In this document: one piece after another, positions 9,457-18,336 of the stretch
Numbering within the stretch: the first letter of the stretch is position 1
Layout: each line of letters begins with the position of its first letter
Assembly (NCBI RefSeq): GCF_001028665.1
Contig: NZ_CP011503.1
Coordinates: forward strand, 2,728,001 to 2,792,000
DNA length: 64,000 nucleotides
Direction: 5' to 3'
From: Burkholderia pyrrocinia
GTDB taxonomy: Bacteria; Pseudomonadota; Gammaproteobacteria; Burkholderiales; Burkholderiaceae
The notes under the pieces: generated by a model
Seen by the model: the letters and a program-made list of their open reading frames with translations, nothing else
The model's database searches: none
What the model was told of the DNA's origin: nothing
Position numbers and translations under genes: made by a program

Positions 9457-11667
9457 GTGACGAAATCCAGAAACAACCCGGCGCGCGGGGAGCGGCACCA
9501 TGCCGCGTCGCGTCGGAACACCGGCGCCTGGCGCGCACGCGCGGCGCGCGGCTGCACGACCCTGCTGGGTTGCGCGATGGCGACCTCCGGCGCATTGGCC
9601 GCCGAAGCGGCAGCCCCCGCACCGGACGACCGGCACGCGCTGCCGGCGATCAACGTTACCGCGCGATCCGCGCCGGCCGACCCGTTGACGCAGCCGCTCG
9701 AAACGGGCTCGCGGCTCGGGCTGGCGAGCCTCGATACCCCCGCGAGCGTCGAGACGGTCACGGCCGACACGATCGAAGCGCGCGGCGATCGCACCGTGCT
9801 CGACGCGGTCACGCGTACGGCCGGTTTCTCGAGTGCGATGGCGCCCGGCAACGGCGGCACCGCGTTGAGCGTGCGCGGCTTCAGCGGGCAGGAATCGGTG
9901 ATGACGCTGCTCGACGGCGTGCGGCTGATGCCGGCGGCCGGCACGATCACGTTTCCGTTCGATACGTGGTCGGTCGAGCGCATCGACGTGCTGCGCGGCC
10001 CGGCGTCGGTGCTGTACGGCGAAGGGGCGATCGGCGGCGTCGTGAACGTCGTGCCGAAGCGGCCGCAGCGCACGCGCGAGACGACGCTGCAGGTCGGTAT
10101 CGGCCCCGACGGCGCGAAGCGCGTCGCGTTCGATACGACGGGCGCGCTCGGCCCGCGGCTGTCGTACCGGTTCTACGCGAGCGATGCGCGCGCCAACGGT
10201 CTCGCCGAGCGGGCCGATACGCATACGACGGCGGTCGGCGGCGCGCTGAAGTTCGACGTGAGCCCGCAACTCACGCTGACGCTCGACTACGACTACGGCC
10301 GCCAGATGCCGGCGACGTACCATGGCGTGCCCGCGCCGAACGGCGTGCTCGATCCGTCGCTGCGCAAGCTCAACTACAACGTCGGCGACGCGACGATTTC
10401 CTACTACGACCAGTGGACACGCCTGTCGGCCCGCTACCGGCCCAACGCCGGCGTGACGATCGACAACCAGCTCTACTACCTGACGTCGAACCGCCACTGG
10501 CGCAACACCGAATCGTATGTGCTGGACCCTGCGACCGGGCTTGTGACGCGCGGCGACTATCTCGACATCGGCCACCATCAGCGGCAGATCGGCGACCGGC
10601 TGAGCGCGCGTTTCGACGGCACGCTGTTCGGCCGCGCGAACCGTTTCGTCGTCGGCACGGAGTTCAGCCAGATCACGTTCGACGGTACCAACAATGCGCC
10701 GTACGGCGGCGAATCGACGGTGGCCGCGCACGGCTTCGATCCCGGCGTGTTCACGAGCCCCGACCCGACGGTGCCGCAATTCAGCACGCGTGCGCGGCAG
10801 GTCGCGGTGTTCGCCGAGAACAGGCTCGAAATGCTGCCGCGGCTCGCGTGGGTGAGCGGCCTGCGATACGACCACATCGCGTTCAGCCGCGAGCAGGCGG
10901 CGACCGGCGCGGGCTTCGACAAGCGCTTCGCGAACGTCGGCTGGCGTACCGGTTTCGTGTTCGAAGTCGCACCGACGCTCAGCGCATACGCGCAGTACAC
11001 GACCGGCGCGGAGGGCCTCGGTTCGCTCGTGACGCTGTCCGCGTCGCAGGCGAACTACCGGCTCGCGACCGGCGAACAGTGGGAAGCTGGCGTCAAGCAG
11101 ACGCTGCTCGACGGTCGCGCGTACTGGACGTTTGCCGTGTACGACATCACGAAGCGCAACCTGCTCAGCACCGATCCGCTCAATCCCGCGCTGCGCCGGC
11201 AGGTCGGCCGGCAATCGTCGCGCGGTATCGAGCTGACGGGTGGTGCGCGGCTGCCCCACGGCTGGACGATCGATGCGAACGTCGCGCTGCTGCGCGCGCG
11301 CTACGACGAGTTCAACCAGGTGGCAGCCGGTACGACGGTGTCGCGGGCCGGCAACGTGCCGTCCAGCGTGCCGCAGCAGACGGCGAACTTGTGGCTCGGC
11401 TGGGCGTTCGCCGAACGCTGGCAGACGAACGCGGGCGTGCGTTATGTCGGCGCGACGTACGGCGACGATGCGAACCGCCTGCAGGTGCCGTCGTACACGG
11501 TGTTCGATGCGTCGCTGCGCTGGCAGCCGACGGCGCGCACCGAGCTGGCGCTGTATCTGCGCAATCTCGCGAATCGCACGTACGCGGTGACGACGTCGAA
11601 CGGCGGCGAGCAGTGGCTGCTCGGTCCGTCGCGTTCGGCGGAGCTCGTCGCGACGATCCGTTTCTAG
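9457..11667 (+). CDS. TonB-dependent outer-membrane receptor
   Basis: Outer-membrane gated porin of about 736 residues. The start is uncertain: GTG 9457 gives an N-terminus (VTKSRNNPARG) before a signal peptide ending GALAAEA, and the frame opens at 9409. The plug domain follows (VETVTADTIEARGDRTVLDA, VRGFSGQESVMTLLDGVRL, IDVLRGPASVLYGEGAIGGV), then a 22-strand barrel ending in Phe (ELVATIRF). There is no STN signalling domain, so it does not drive a sigma factor. It heads an operon with an ATPase, a binding protein and a FecCD permease. The ligand could be ferric siderophore, haem or cobalamin; a Fur-like repeat upstream favours iron or another metal. Confidence 0.9.
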   Translation: MTKSRNNPARGERHHAASRRNTGAWRARAARGCTTLLGCAMATSGALAAEAAAPAPDDRHALPAINVTARSAPADPLTQPLETGSRLGLASLDTPASVETVTADTIEARGDRTVLDAVTRTAGFSSAMAPGNGGTALSVRGFSGQESVMTLLDGVRLMPAAGTITFPFDTWSVERIDVLRGPASVLYGEGAIGGVVNVVPKRPQRTRETTLQVGIGPDGAKRVAFDTTGALGPRLSYRFYASDARANGLAERADTHTTAVGGALKFDVSPQLTLTLDYDYGRQMPATYHGVPAPNGVLDPSLRKLNYNVGDATISYYDQWTRLSARYRPNAGVTIDNQLYYLTSNRHWRNTESYVLDPATGLVTRGDYLDIGHHQRQIGDRLSARFDGTLFGRANRFVVGTEFSQITFDGTNNAPYGGESTVAAHGFDPGVFTSPDPTVPQFSTRARQVAVFAENRLEMLPRLAWVSGLRYDHIAFSREQAATGAGFDKRFANVGWRTGFVFEVAPTLSAYAQYTTGAEGLGSLVTLSASQANYRLATGEQWEAGVKQTLLDGRAYWTFAVYDITKRNLLSTDPLNPALRRQVGRQSSRGIELTGGARLPHGWTIDANVALLRARYDEFNQVAAGTTVSRAGNVPSSVPQQTANLWLGWAFAERWQTNAGVRYVGATYGDDANRLQVPSYTVFDASLRWQPTARTELALYLRNLANRTYAVTTSNGGEQWLLGPSRSAELVATIRF

Positions 11668-11687
11668 TGCGGCGCGGCGAGCCTCCC

Positions 11688-12464
11688 GTGACGCACATGC
11701 TCGACATCGATCGCGTGAGCTGGTCTCCCGGCGGTGCGATTACCGTGCTCGATTCGGTCACGCTGAGCGTTGCCGAAGGCGAGTTCGTCGGGCTGGTCGG
11801 CCCGAACGGCAGCGGCAAGACGAGCCTGCTGCGCTGTGTGTTCCGTTACGCGCGGCCCGATGCGGGCGCTGTCGCGCTCGATGCGCAGGACGTGTGGCGG
11901 ATGCGGCCGCGCGCGGTCGCGCAGCGCATCGCGGTGCTGCAGCAGGAGACGCCGGACGATTTCGGGCTGACGGTCGACGAACTGGTCGGCATGGGCCGCA
12001 CGCCGCACAAGCGGCCGTTCGATGCGGAGTCGGCCGACGATCGCCGGATCGTCGAATCCGCGCTGCACGACGTCGGCCTCGCCGCACGCCGCACGCAATG
12101 CTTCGCGTCGCTGTCGGGCGGCGAGAAGCAGCGCGCGCTGCTGGCCCGTGCGCTCGCGCAGCAACCGGAACTGCTGCTGCTCGACGAACCGACCAACCAT
12201 CTCGACCTGCGTCACCAGCTCGAACTGCTCGCGCGCGTGCGGCGCCTCGGCATCGCGACGCTCGCGACGATTCACGACCTCAATCTCGCGGCCGCGTATT
12301 GCGACCGGCTCCATGTGCTCGCGCACGGCCGGGTCGTCGCGTCCGGCGCGCCGGACGACGTGCTGACCGAAGCGCTGCTGCGCGACGTGTTCGGCGTCGC
12401 CGCGCTCGTCGATCGCCATCCCGTCACGGGCCGGCCGCGCATCACGCCGCTTCACCCGGAATGA
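11688..12464 (+). CDS. ABC transporter ATP-binding protein (FecE/BtuD type)
   Basis: Cytoplasmic ATPase of 258 residues for the uptake system. Walker A GPNGSGKT is at residues 38-45, the Q-loop at AVLQQET, the signature at SLSGGEKQR, Walker B at LLLLDEPTNHLDLR, and the switch His in TIHDLN. The start is GTG 11688; ATG 11697 (MLDIDRVSW) is a good alternative and neither has a strong ribosome site. The gene begins 20 bases after the receptor and its stop overlaps the next ATG (ATGA), so the products are probably made in step. Confidence 0.95.
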   Translation: MTHMLDIDRVSWSPGGAITVLDSVTLSVAEGEFVGLVGPNGSGKTSLLRCVFRYARPDAGAVALDAQDVWRMRPRAVAQRIAVLQQETPDDFGLTVDELVGMGRTPHKRPFDAESADDRRIVESALHDVGLAARRTQCFASLSGGEKQRALLARALAQQPELLLLDEPTNHLDLRHQLELLARVRRLGIATLATIHDLNLAAAYCDRLHVLAHGRVVASGAPDDVLTEALLRDVFGVAALVDRHPVTGRPRITPLHPE

Positions 12465-13453
12465 CCGTCATGCCGTTACCTTCGTTATCCTTCGTCTCCC
12501 GCCGGTTGGCTGCCGTCGCCGTGCTCGGCTGCGCTGCCGTTCAAGCGGGCGCCTATCCCGTCACCGTGCGCAGTTGCGATCGCGACGTGACGTTCGAGCG
12601 CGCGCCGACGCGCGCGGTGAGCAATGACGTGAACCTGACCGAGATGATGCTCGTGCTCGGCCTGAAGGACCGGCTCGTCGGCTATACGGGTATCGGCGGC
12701 TGGAAGACGGGCACCGCGCGCGTGCGCGACGCATTGCGCGGCGTGCCCGAACTCGCGAGCCAGTATCCGTCGCTCGAGGTGCTGGCCGCCGCGCGCGCCG
12801 ACTTCTATCTCGCGGGCTGGAACTACGGGATGCATGTCGGCGGCGCGGTGACGCCTGCGACGCTCGCGCCGTTCGGCATCCGCACGTATGAACTGACCGA
12901 ATCGTGCTCGCACGTGATGAAGCAATCGGCCGCGTCGTTCGACGACGTGTTCCGCGACCTGAACAATCTTGGCCGGATCTTCGGCGTCGAGGCGCGCGCC
13001 GTGCAGGTCGTCGCCGCGATGCGCGCGCGTCTCGCGGCGGTGTCGCGCGCGATCGGGCGCCCGGCGCCGCTGCGCGTGTTCGTCTACGACAGCGGTACCG
13101 ACAAGCCGATGACGGCGGGCGCGCTCGCGATGCCGACCGCGTTGCTGGCGGCGGCGGGCGCGCGCAACGTGATGGACGACCTGCCGCGCAGCTGGACGCA
13201 GGTGAACTGGGAGAGCGTGGTGGCGCGCGATCCGCAGGTCGTCGTGATCGTCGACTATTCGGCGGTGACGGCCGCGCAGAAGCAGCAGTTCCTGCTGAGC
13301 CAGCCGGCGCTCGCGCGCGTGGCCGCGATTCGCGACCGGCGCTTCGTCACGATTCCGTACGATGCGGCGACACCGGGCCCCGAGAACGTCGCGGCCGTCG
13401 AGACGCTCGCGCGCGCGCTGTATCCGGCTGCGTTCGCCGGGCCGGCGCGATGA
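12461..13453 (+). CDS. Periplasmic substrate-binding protein (FecB/BtuF type)
   Basis: Secreted binding protein of 330 residues that would deliver the ligand from the receptor to the permease. A signal peptide is seen in the first 30 residues (RRLAAVAVLGCAAVQAGA). The mature part has the two-lobed class III pattern, with SNDVNLTEMMLVLGLKDRLV and YPSLEVLAAARADFYLAGWN in lobe 1 and a C-terminal lobe ending in FVTIPYDAATPGPENVAAVE. The ATG overlaps the ATPase stop; ATG 12470 is an alternative. There is a Cys in the signal region (LGCAAV), but no convincing lipobox, so I call it soluble. Confidence 0.9.
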   Translation: MTVMPLPSLSFVSRRLAAVAVLGCAAVQAGAYPVTVRSCDRDVTFERAPTRAVSNDVNLTEMMLVLGLKDRLVGYTGIGGWKTGTARVRDALRGVPELASQYPSLEVLAAARADFYLAGWNYGMHVGGAVTPATLAPFGIRTYELTESCSHVMKQSAASFDDVFRDLNNLGRIFGVEARAVQVVAAMRARLAAVSRAIGRPAPLRVFVYDSGTDKPMTAGALAMPTALLAAAGARNVMDDLPRSWTQVNWESVVARDPQVVVIVDYSAVTAAQKQQFLLSQPALARVAAIRDRRFVTIPYDAATPGPENVAAVETLARALYPAAFAGPAR

Positions 13454-14490
13454 GCGCGGCCGTGCATGCGTCGCGGCCCGGCATGCGCGTGGTGCTGCCG
13501 GCGCTGGCCGTGCTGCTGATCGTGTCGATCGTCGTGTCGGCCGCGTTCGGTCCCGCGCCGATTGCGATGCCGGTCGCAGCGCGGATCGTCGCCACGCATA
13601 TCGCGTCGGCGTTCGGCGCTGCCGGCGCGCTCGCGGCGGGCGCGGGCGACGACAGCATCGTGTGGCTGATCCGGATGCCGCGCGCGCTGCTGGCCGCGAT
13701 GGTCGGCGCAACGCTGGCGGCGGTCGGCGTCGCGTTGCAGGCGGCGACCGCGAACCGCCTCGCCGATCCGCACCTGCTCGGCGTGAGCGCGGGCGCGATG
13801 CTCGGCGCCGTCGCGGTCACGGTGGTGGCCGGCGCGGCGTTCGGCCCGTTCACGTTGTCGGCCGCCGCATTCGCGGGCGCGCTCGCGGCAACCGCGTGCG
13901 TCATCGCGCTCGCTTACCGGCGCGGCCGGCTCGAATCGGATCGCTTGCTGCTCGCGGGCGTATCGGTGTCGTTCATGATGGCCGCGTTCGGCAACCTGCT
14001 GCTGTATCTCGGCGATCAACGCGCCGCGTCGTCGGTGCTGTTCTGGATGCTCGGCGGCGTCGGCCTCGCGCGCTGGGATCTGCTGCCGGTGCCGGCCGTG
14101 TGCGCGGCACTCGCCGTCGGCGTGCTGTATGCGCGCCGGCGCGAACTGAATGCGCTGATGTCGGGCGATGTTGCCGCGGCCGCGCTCGGCGTGCCGAGCG
14201 CGCGGATGCGGCGCGAGGTGTTTGTCGTCGCATCGTTCGCGACGGGCGCGATGGTCGCGGTGAGCGGCGCGATCGGCTTCGTCGGGCTCGTGACGCCGCA
14301 TCTGTGCCGTCGCGTCGTCGGCGCCGAGCACGGCAGGCTGCTGCCGGTCGCTGCGCTGACGGGCGCGATCCTGCTCGTGTGGGCCGATGTCGCGGCCCGT
14401 ACGCTAGCGGCGCCGGAGGATTTGCCGATCGGCATCGTGACCGCGCTGTTCGGCAGCCTGTTCTTCGTCGCGTTGCTGCGCCGCCGCTGA
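13450..14490 (+). CDS. FecCD/BtuC-type ABC transporter permease
   Basis: Inner-membrane permease of 346 residues with about nine or ten hydrophobic segments. Family marks are IRMPRALLAAMVGATLAAVG, ANRLADPHLLGVSAGA and the coupling-helix region ALGVPSARMRR. The C-terminal GFVGLVTPHLCRRVVGAEHG is the FecCD hallmark. The ATG overlaps the stop of the binding-protein gene by ATGA. With the preceding three genes it makes a full outer- to inner-membrane uptake route. Only one permease gene is seen, so it should act as a homodimer. Confidence 0.94.
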   Translation: MSAAVHASRPGMRVVLPALAVLLIVSIVVSAAFGPAPIAMPVAARIVATHIASAFGAAGALAAGAGDDSIVWLIRMPRALLAAMVGATLAAVGVALQAATANRLADPHLLGVSAGAMLGAVAVTVVAGAAFGPFTLSAAAFAGALAATACVIALAYRRGRLESDRLLLAGVSVSFMMAAFGNLLLYLGDQRAASSVLFWMLGGVGLARWDLLPVPAVCAALAVGVLYARRRELNALMSGDVAAAALGVPSARMRREVFVVASFATGAMVAVSGAIGFVGLVTPHLCRRVVGAEHGRLLPVAALTGAILLVWADVAARTLAAPEDLPIGIVTALFGSLFFVALLRRR

Positions 14491-14543
14491 GCGGGAGCGG
14501 GCACACCGTCAGGCGAGGGCGGGGCGGTGCCCCGTCGTGTGCT

Positions 14544-15920
14544 TCAGCGCGGCAGTGTGGCCGTGCTCGTGCTGTCGCCGGGCGCGTCGGCGTGCGCGAG
14601 GTCTCCCGCCGCGTCGAAGAAGCTGTCCGGCAGTGTTCGCGCGGGCAAGGTGATCACGAAGCGTGCGCCGCCGAGCGGCGAATCCTCGAGCCGCACATCG
14701 CCACCGTGCACCAGCGCAACGCGCCGCACGATCGCGAGCCCGAGCCCGAAGCCGCCGGTCTGCCGGTCGCGGCTGGAGTCGAGCCGCTGGAACGGTTCGA
14801 ACACGCGGGCGCGCTCGGCGGCCGGAATGCCGGGGCCGTCGTCGTCGACGCTCAGCACGAGCGCGCCGGACCCGTCGCCGGCAGCGGCCAGCAGCACCTT
14901 GCACGATGCGTAGCGCGCGCCGTTGCGGATCAGGTTCAGCAGTGCGCGGGCGACGAGCTTCGGATCGCATACGTGGGTCGCGGGCGCGCCGAGCGTCGAC
15001 ACGTCGAGCGCGATCCCGAGATCGGCGAGGTCGTTCGCGACGTTGCCGGCGACGCTGTCGATCAGCGCATCGACGACGATCTCCATCGGCGCGAGCTGGC
15101 TCGCGCCCTGTTCGAGCCGGCCGATCGTCAGCAGCTCGGTGACGAGTTCGTCGAGTTCGCGCACGTCGTGCCGCAGCGCGTCGCGGCGTTCGCGCATCCG
15201 GTCGGTTTCGTCGGGCTCGGCGAGCAGCGCGAGCCCGAATTCGAGCCGCGCGAGCGGCGTCTTCAGTTCATGCGAGATGCCGTGCATCATTTCGCGCTGC
15301 TGCTTGATCGACGCCTCGATGCGTTCGGCCATGTCGTTGAACTGCTGCGACAGCTCGTCGATGTTCGACTTGCCCGACAGCTTCACGCGCGTCGACAGCG
15401 TGCCGGCGCCGAATGCGCGTGCGGCCTCCTGAAGCTTGCGCAGGTCGCGCCAGTGATAGTGAATCCACAGCACCACCGCGAACAGCGTGGCGAGCGCGAG
15501 CAGCAGGTACGCATAGATCTTGATGTCGAGATCGGATGCTTCGATGGGACGCGCGTGCAGCACGGAGCCGTCCGCGAGCGGCATGTAGTAATCCTTGCCG
15601 TTGTAGCTGATCGCGATCCTGCCGGCATCGAGATCGCTAAGCGGCGCGCCGCTCAATTGCGCACGGGCGTCGGCCATCGACATGAAACCGAACCCTTCGT
15701 TGCCGTGTTTCGCGAGTTCGCGCAGCGCGAGCAGGCGCTGCCCGCCCGGATGGCGTTCGAGGTAATCGTTGAGCACGAAGGAATAGGTCGTCAGCGAGTC
15801 GCGCTGCGCCTGCGCGACGCGCTCGTAGAAGATCCGGTCGAACGACAGCTGGATGAACACGATCGACGCGGCGACGAACAGGATCACGACGAGGTACAGC
15901 CTGATCAACGGACGCAGCAT
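14544..15920 (-). CDS. Sensor histidine kinase (RstB-like)
   Basis: Membrane histidine kinase of 458 residues. Transmembrane segment 1 is at about 5-25, a periplasmic sensor of about 110 residues follows, and segment 2 is at about 137-155. The HAMP domain is at about 157-209, the phosphorylated His217 lies in HGISHELKTP, and the ATPase has the N box NLIRNGARYA and the G boxes DDDGPGIP and GFGLGLAIV. It starts directly after the response-regulator stop (TAAATG), so the two are translationally coupled. The general build and partner are RstB-like. The signal is unknown; acid or cation stress is only a guess from RstB. Confidence 0.93.
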   Translation of the reverse strand: MLRPLIRLYLVVILFVAASIVFIQLSFDRIFYERVAQAQRDSLTTYSFVLNDYLERHPGGQRLLALRELAKHGNEGFGFMSMADARAQLSGAPLSDLDAGRIAISYNGKDYYMPLADGSVLHARPIEASDLDIKIYAYLLLALATLFAVVLWIHYHWRDLRKLQEAARAFGAGTLSTRVKLSGKSNIDELSQQFNDMAERIEASIKQQREMMHGISHELKTPLARLEFGLALLAEPDETDRMRERRDALRHDVRELDELVTELLTIGRLEQGASQLAPMEIVVDALIDSVAGNVANDLADLGIALDVSTLGAPATHVCDPKLVARALLNLIRNGARYASCKVLLAAAGDGSGALVLSVDDDGPGIPAAERARVFEPFQRLDSSRDRQTGGFGLGLAIVRRVALVHGGDVRLEDSPLGGARFVITLPARTLPDSFFDAAGDLAHADAPGDSTSTATLPR

Positions 15921-16646
15921 TTATTCATCCCACGCGGAAGGGCTGAACAGGTAGCCGCGGCCCCAGATCGTCTTGATCTTGTGCGGCTCCGACGAAGCAT
16001 CCTCGAAGCGGCGGCGCAGCTTCGAGATGCCGGAATCGACCGAGCGGTCGAGCCCGTCGAACTCGATCCCGCGCAACTGCTTCAGGATGTCGTCGCGGCT
16101 CAGCACGGTGCCGGCCGCGCGCGCGAGGATCAGCAGCAGGTTGAATTCGGCGGTCTTCAGGTCGACCGGCTCGCCGCGCCACGTGACGGTGCGGTTCGGC
16201 GGCGAGATCGACAGTTCGCCGAACACCAGCGCTTCGGGTGCGGCAACCGGCGCTTCCACGGCGGCCGGCTGCGCGCGGCGCAGCAATGCGCGGGCGCGCG
16301 CGACGAGCACGCGCGGCTCGATCGGCTTCGTCACGTAGTCGTCGGCGCCCGTCTCGAGGCCGGCGACCTGGTCGTAGACGTCCGCGCGCGCGGTCAGGAT
16401 CAGCACGGGGATGTTGGTGAACGCACGGATGCGCCGGCAGACTTCCATGCCGTCGAGGTTCGGCAGCATCAGGTCGAGTATCACGAGGGCCGGCTGGTGC
16501 TCGCGTACCGCCGCGACGGCGAGGTCGCCGCGCCGCACGACCGTCACCGCGAATTCATAACCGTCGAGGTATTCGCGGACGAGCTGCGCGAGGCGGTCGT
16601 CGTCCTCGATCAGCAGTACACGGTATTTGAGCGGATTGTCGTTCAT
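15921..16646 (-). CDS. OmpR-family response regulator (RstA-like)
   Basis: DNA-binding regulator of 241 residues. The receiver domain has the acidic pair in IEDDD, phospho-acceptor Asp58 (VILDLMLPN) and Lys107 (YVTKPIE). The C-terminal winged helix runs from about 140 to the end and includes LRGIEFDGLDRSVDSGISKL and TIWGRGYLFSPSAW, close in style to E. coli RstA. The start at 16646 follows GAGGAG; the longer frame to 16823 runs into the promoter region. It is divergent from the MipA/OmpV gene, and the phased repeats at 16749-16807 between them are its likely binding site. Confidence 0.94.
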   Translation of the reverse strand: MNDNPLKYRVLLIEDDDRLAQLVREYLDGYEFAVTVVRRGDLAVAAVREHQPALVILDLMLPNLDGMEVCRRIRAFTNIPVLILTARADVYDQVAGLETGADDYVTKPIEPRVLVARARALLRRAQPAAVEAPVAAPEALVFGELSISPPNRTVTWRGEPVDLKTAEFNLLLILARAAGTVLSRDDILKQLRGIEFDGLDRSVDSGISKLRRRFEDASSEPHKIKTIWGRGYLFSPSAWDE

Positions 16647-16748
16647 GGGCTCCTCAGGATGCGCGCGCGATCTCGTACCCCGGCAAGCCGGGATGTGGCG
16701 CGGCACGCGAATTCTATCCGGCGTACCGGCGGCCCGGGCAGCGGTACG

Positions 16749-16807
16749 ACAATCTCGAACAATCGAACACAATTGAGCACAGATTCGACGCAGATTCAGG
16801 ACAGTCT
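16749..16807. repeat. Six helically phased ACAATC-like direct repeats
   Basis: Six short direct repeats start at 16749, 16759, 16769, 16779, 16790 and 16801: ACAATC, ACAATC, ACAATT, ACAGATT, GCAGATT, ACAGTCT. The spacing is 10, 10, 10, 11 and 11 bases, so all face the same side of the helix. The array lies between the divergent response regulator and the MipA/OmpV gene. OmpR-family regulators bind such phased direct repeats as head-to-tail dimers, so autoregulation and control of mipA are likely. Confidence 0.65.
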
Positions 16808-16859
16808 CGGCGCAGGGCGGCACCTAGACTGCGGGCTCCGTCACTCTTATCTCAATATT

Positions 16860-17639
16860 GTGCGCCCAACACTCCGCCGCTACCGTTATTGCATGCCGCT
16901 CGCCGGCCTGACCCTCGCCGCCGCCGCCCACGCGGAAAACCAGTATTCGATCTCGCTCGGCGGCGGTTTTGCGCCGCGCTACCAGGGCAGCAACCAGTAT
17001 CGCGGCGTCGTCGCGCCGTCGTTTTCCGCCACGTTCGGCAACGGCTTCTTCATCGACGCTACGCAGGGCGCCGGCTACCGGCTGGATCTGCCGCACGGCG
17101 TGTTCGTGTCGGCGGCGGTGAGCTACGATGCGGGCCGCACGGACGAGAACCGTTTCGACCTGCCGGGTTCCGACTACCTGAAGGGCATGGGCCGGATCCC
17201 GGGCTCGGTGCTGGTCGGCGTGCGCGCGGGCGTAACGCTGTTCAATGCGGCCGAACTGAGCGTCACGATCGATACACCCGTGACGCACACGTCGCGCGGC
17301 GTGTCGGGGCACATGGATCTCGCGGTGCCCGTGTTCAAGACCGCGCAGCACGAGATCGTCGTGACGGGCACCGTTCACGCGGGCTCGGGACGCTATACGC
17401 AGACGTTCTACGGTGTGACCGACGCACAGTCGATGACGAGCCGGTTCCGGCCGTATTCGACGAGCGGCGGGATCGACAGCGCGTCGATGGCAGTCGCGTG
17501 GAACTGGAACCTGTCGCAGCACTGGTCGGTGCTCGCGACCGGCGGCGTGACGCGGCTGCTCGGCCGCTACGGCGACAGCCCGATCGTCCAGTCGCGCAGC
17601 AACTACTTCGGCATGGCGGGCGTGACCTACAAGTTCTGA
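16860..17639 (+). CDS. MipA/OmpV family outer-membrane protein
   Basis: Outer-membrane barrel protein of 259 residues. I chose GTG 16860 over ATG 16893 because it adds the basic stretch RPTLRRYRY before the hydrophobic core and so makes a complete signal peptide ending AAAHA, cleaved before ENQYSISLGG. MipA/OmpV marks are GGGFAPRYQGSNQY near the mature N-terminus and alternating strands ending in the aromatic VTYKF. In E. coli MipA links the murein hydrolase MltA to PBP1B; OmpV-type members are also regulated by osmolarity or acid. It faces an RstA-like regulator, which probably controls it. Confidence 0.88.
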   Translation: MRPTLRRYRYCMPLAGLTLAAAAHAENQYSISLGGGFAPRYQGSNQYRGVVAPSFSATFGNGFFIDATQGAGYRLDLPHGVFVSAAVSYDAGRTDENRFDLPGSDYLKGMGRIPGSVLVGVRAGVTLFNAAELSVTIDTPVTHTSRGVSGHMDLAVPVFKTAQHEIVVTGTVHAGSGRYTQTFYGVTDAQSMTSRFRPYSTSGGIDSASMAVAWNWNLSQHWSVLATGGVTRLLGRYGDSPIVQSRSNYFGMAGVTYKF

Positions 17640-17960
17640 ACGGGCCGCCGACATCGATCCCGAATACCGCGTTGCGTTGGCGTGCATGGGCCGGTGCGAT
17701 CGATCCGCGCGCACCGCGCGATGCGTCGGCGCCGCGCCGTAGCGGCTGACCGCGTGCGGTAACATGCAGGCGGCTTCGGCGTTGGGCCGGGCCCGCGACT
17801 CCGGCACGCCGAATCGGCGCGGACGGGGCGCGCGAGGCCGCGATTCGCTGGCCGGCATCCTCGGGAAACGGCTGGCGACGCGCGGAACCGCTCATGCATG
17901 CAACGCCCGGGCGGCGAGGAACGCCGCATCTGCTCCGCCGGGCGCGAAAGGGAGAAATCG
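17640..17960. other. Intergenic region, nothing recognised
   Basis: This 321-base GC-rich stretch lies between the MipA/OmpV gene and the lipoprotein gene. Long open frames cross it on both strands but none looks protein-like. The ribosome site GGGAGAAATCG belongs to the gene at 17961. I see no clear terminator or RNA. Confidence 0.5.
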
Positions 17961-18290
17961 ATGAAGAAGACGATCGCGATGATGATGGCGCTGGTTGCGG
18001 GCGCAACGTTTGCGGGATGTGCGGACATGAACACGAAAATCACGAGCGCAGGCAGCACGCCGGCGAACGGCGGGCAGGCGGGCGCGTCGCAGGCATGCAA
18101 GGCGGACGCGGGGCAGGACGATGCGCTGGTCGGCAAGACCGAGGCCGATGCGGCCGCGCAACTCGACGGCTGTCTGTGGCGTGTGCTCGAGCGCGACGGC
18201 AAGGCGTTGCCGGGCACGATGGATTACCGGCAGGAGCGCCGCAATCTCGGCATTCGCGACGGGAAGGTGATCTGGGTGCGGCGCGGGTGA
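17961..18290 (+). CDS. Lipoprotein with peptidase-inhibitor I78 domain
   Basis: Small lipoprotein of 109 residues. The start MKKTIAMMMALVAGATFAGC gives a type II signal with lipobox FAGC and lipidation at Cys20. After a Gly/Ala/Ser linker comes an I78-like domain from about residue 55: DDALVGKTEADAAAQL, then GTMDYRQERRNLGIRDGKVI and a final WVRRG. I78 proteins are small elastase-type peptidase inhibitors related to potato inhibitor I in fold. The role would be protection in the periplasm. It may form a loose unit with the preceding outer-membrane gene. Confidence 0.85.
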   Translation: MKKTIAMMMALVAGATFAGCADMNTKITSAGSTPANGGQAGASQACKADAGQDDALVGKTEADAAAQLDGCLWRVLERDGKALPGTMDYRQERRNLGIRDGKVIWVRRG

Positions 18291-18336
18291 TGGATTGCGC
18301 CGGTGCCACGCGCGCGAATGCGTAAGCGACCGCGCG

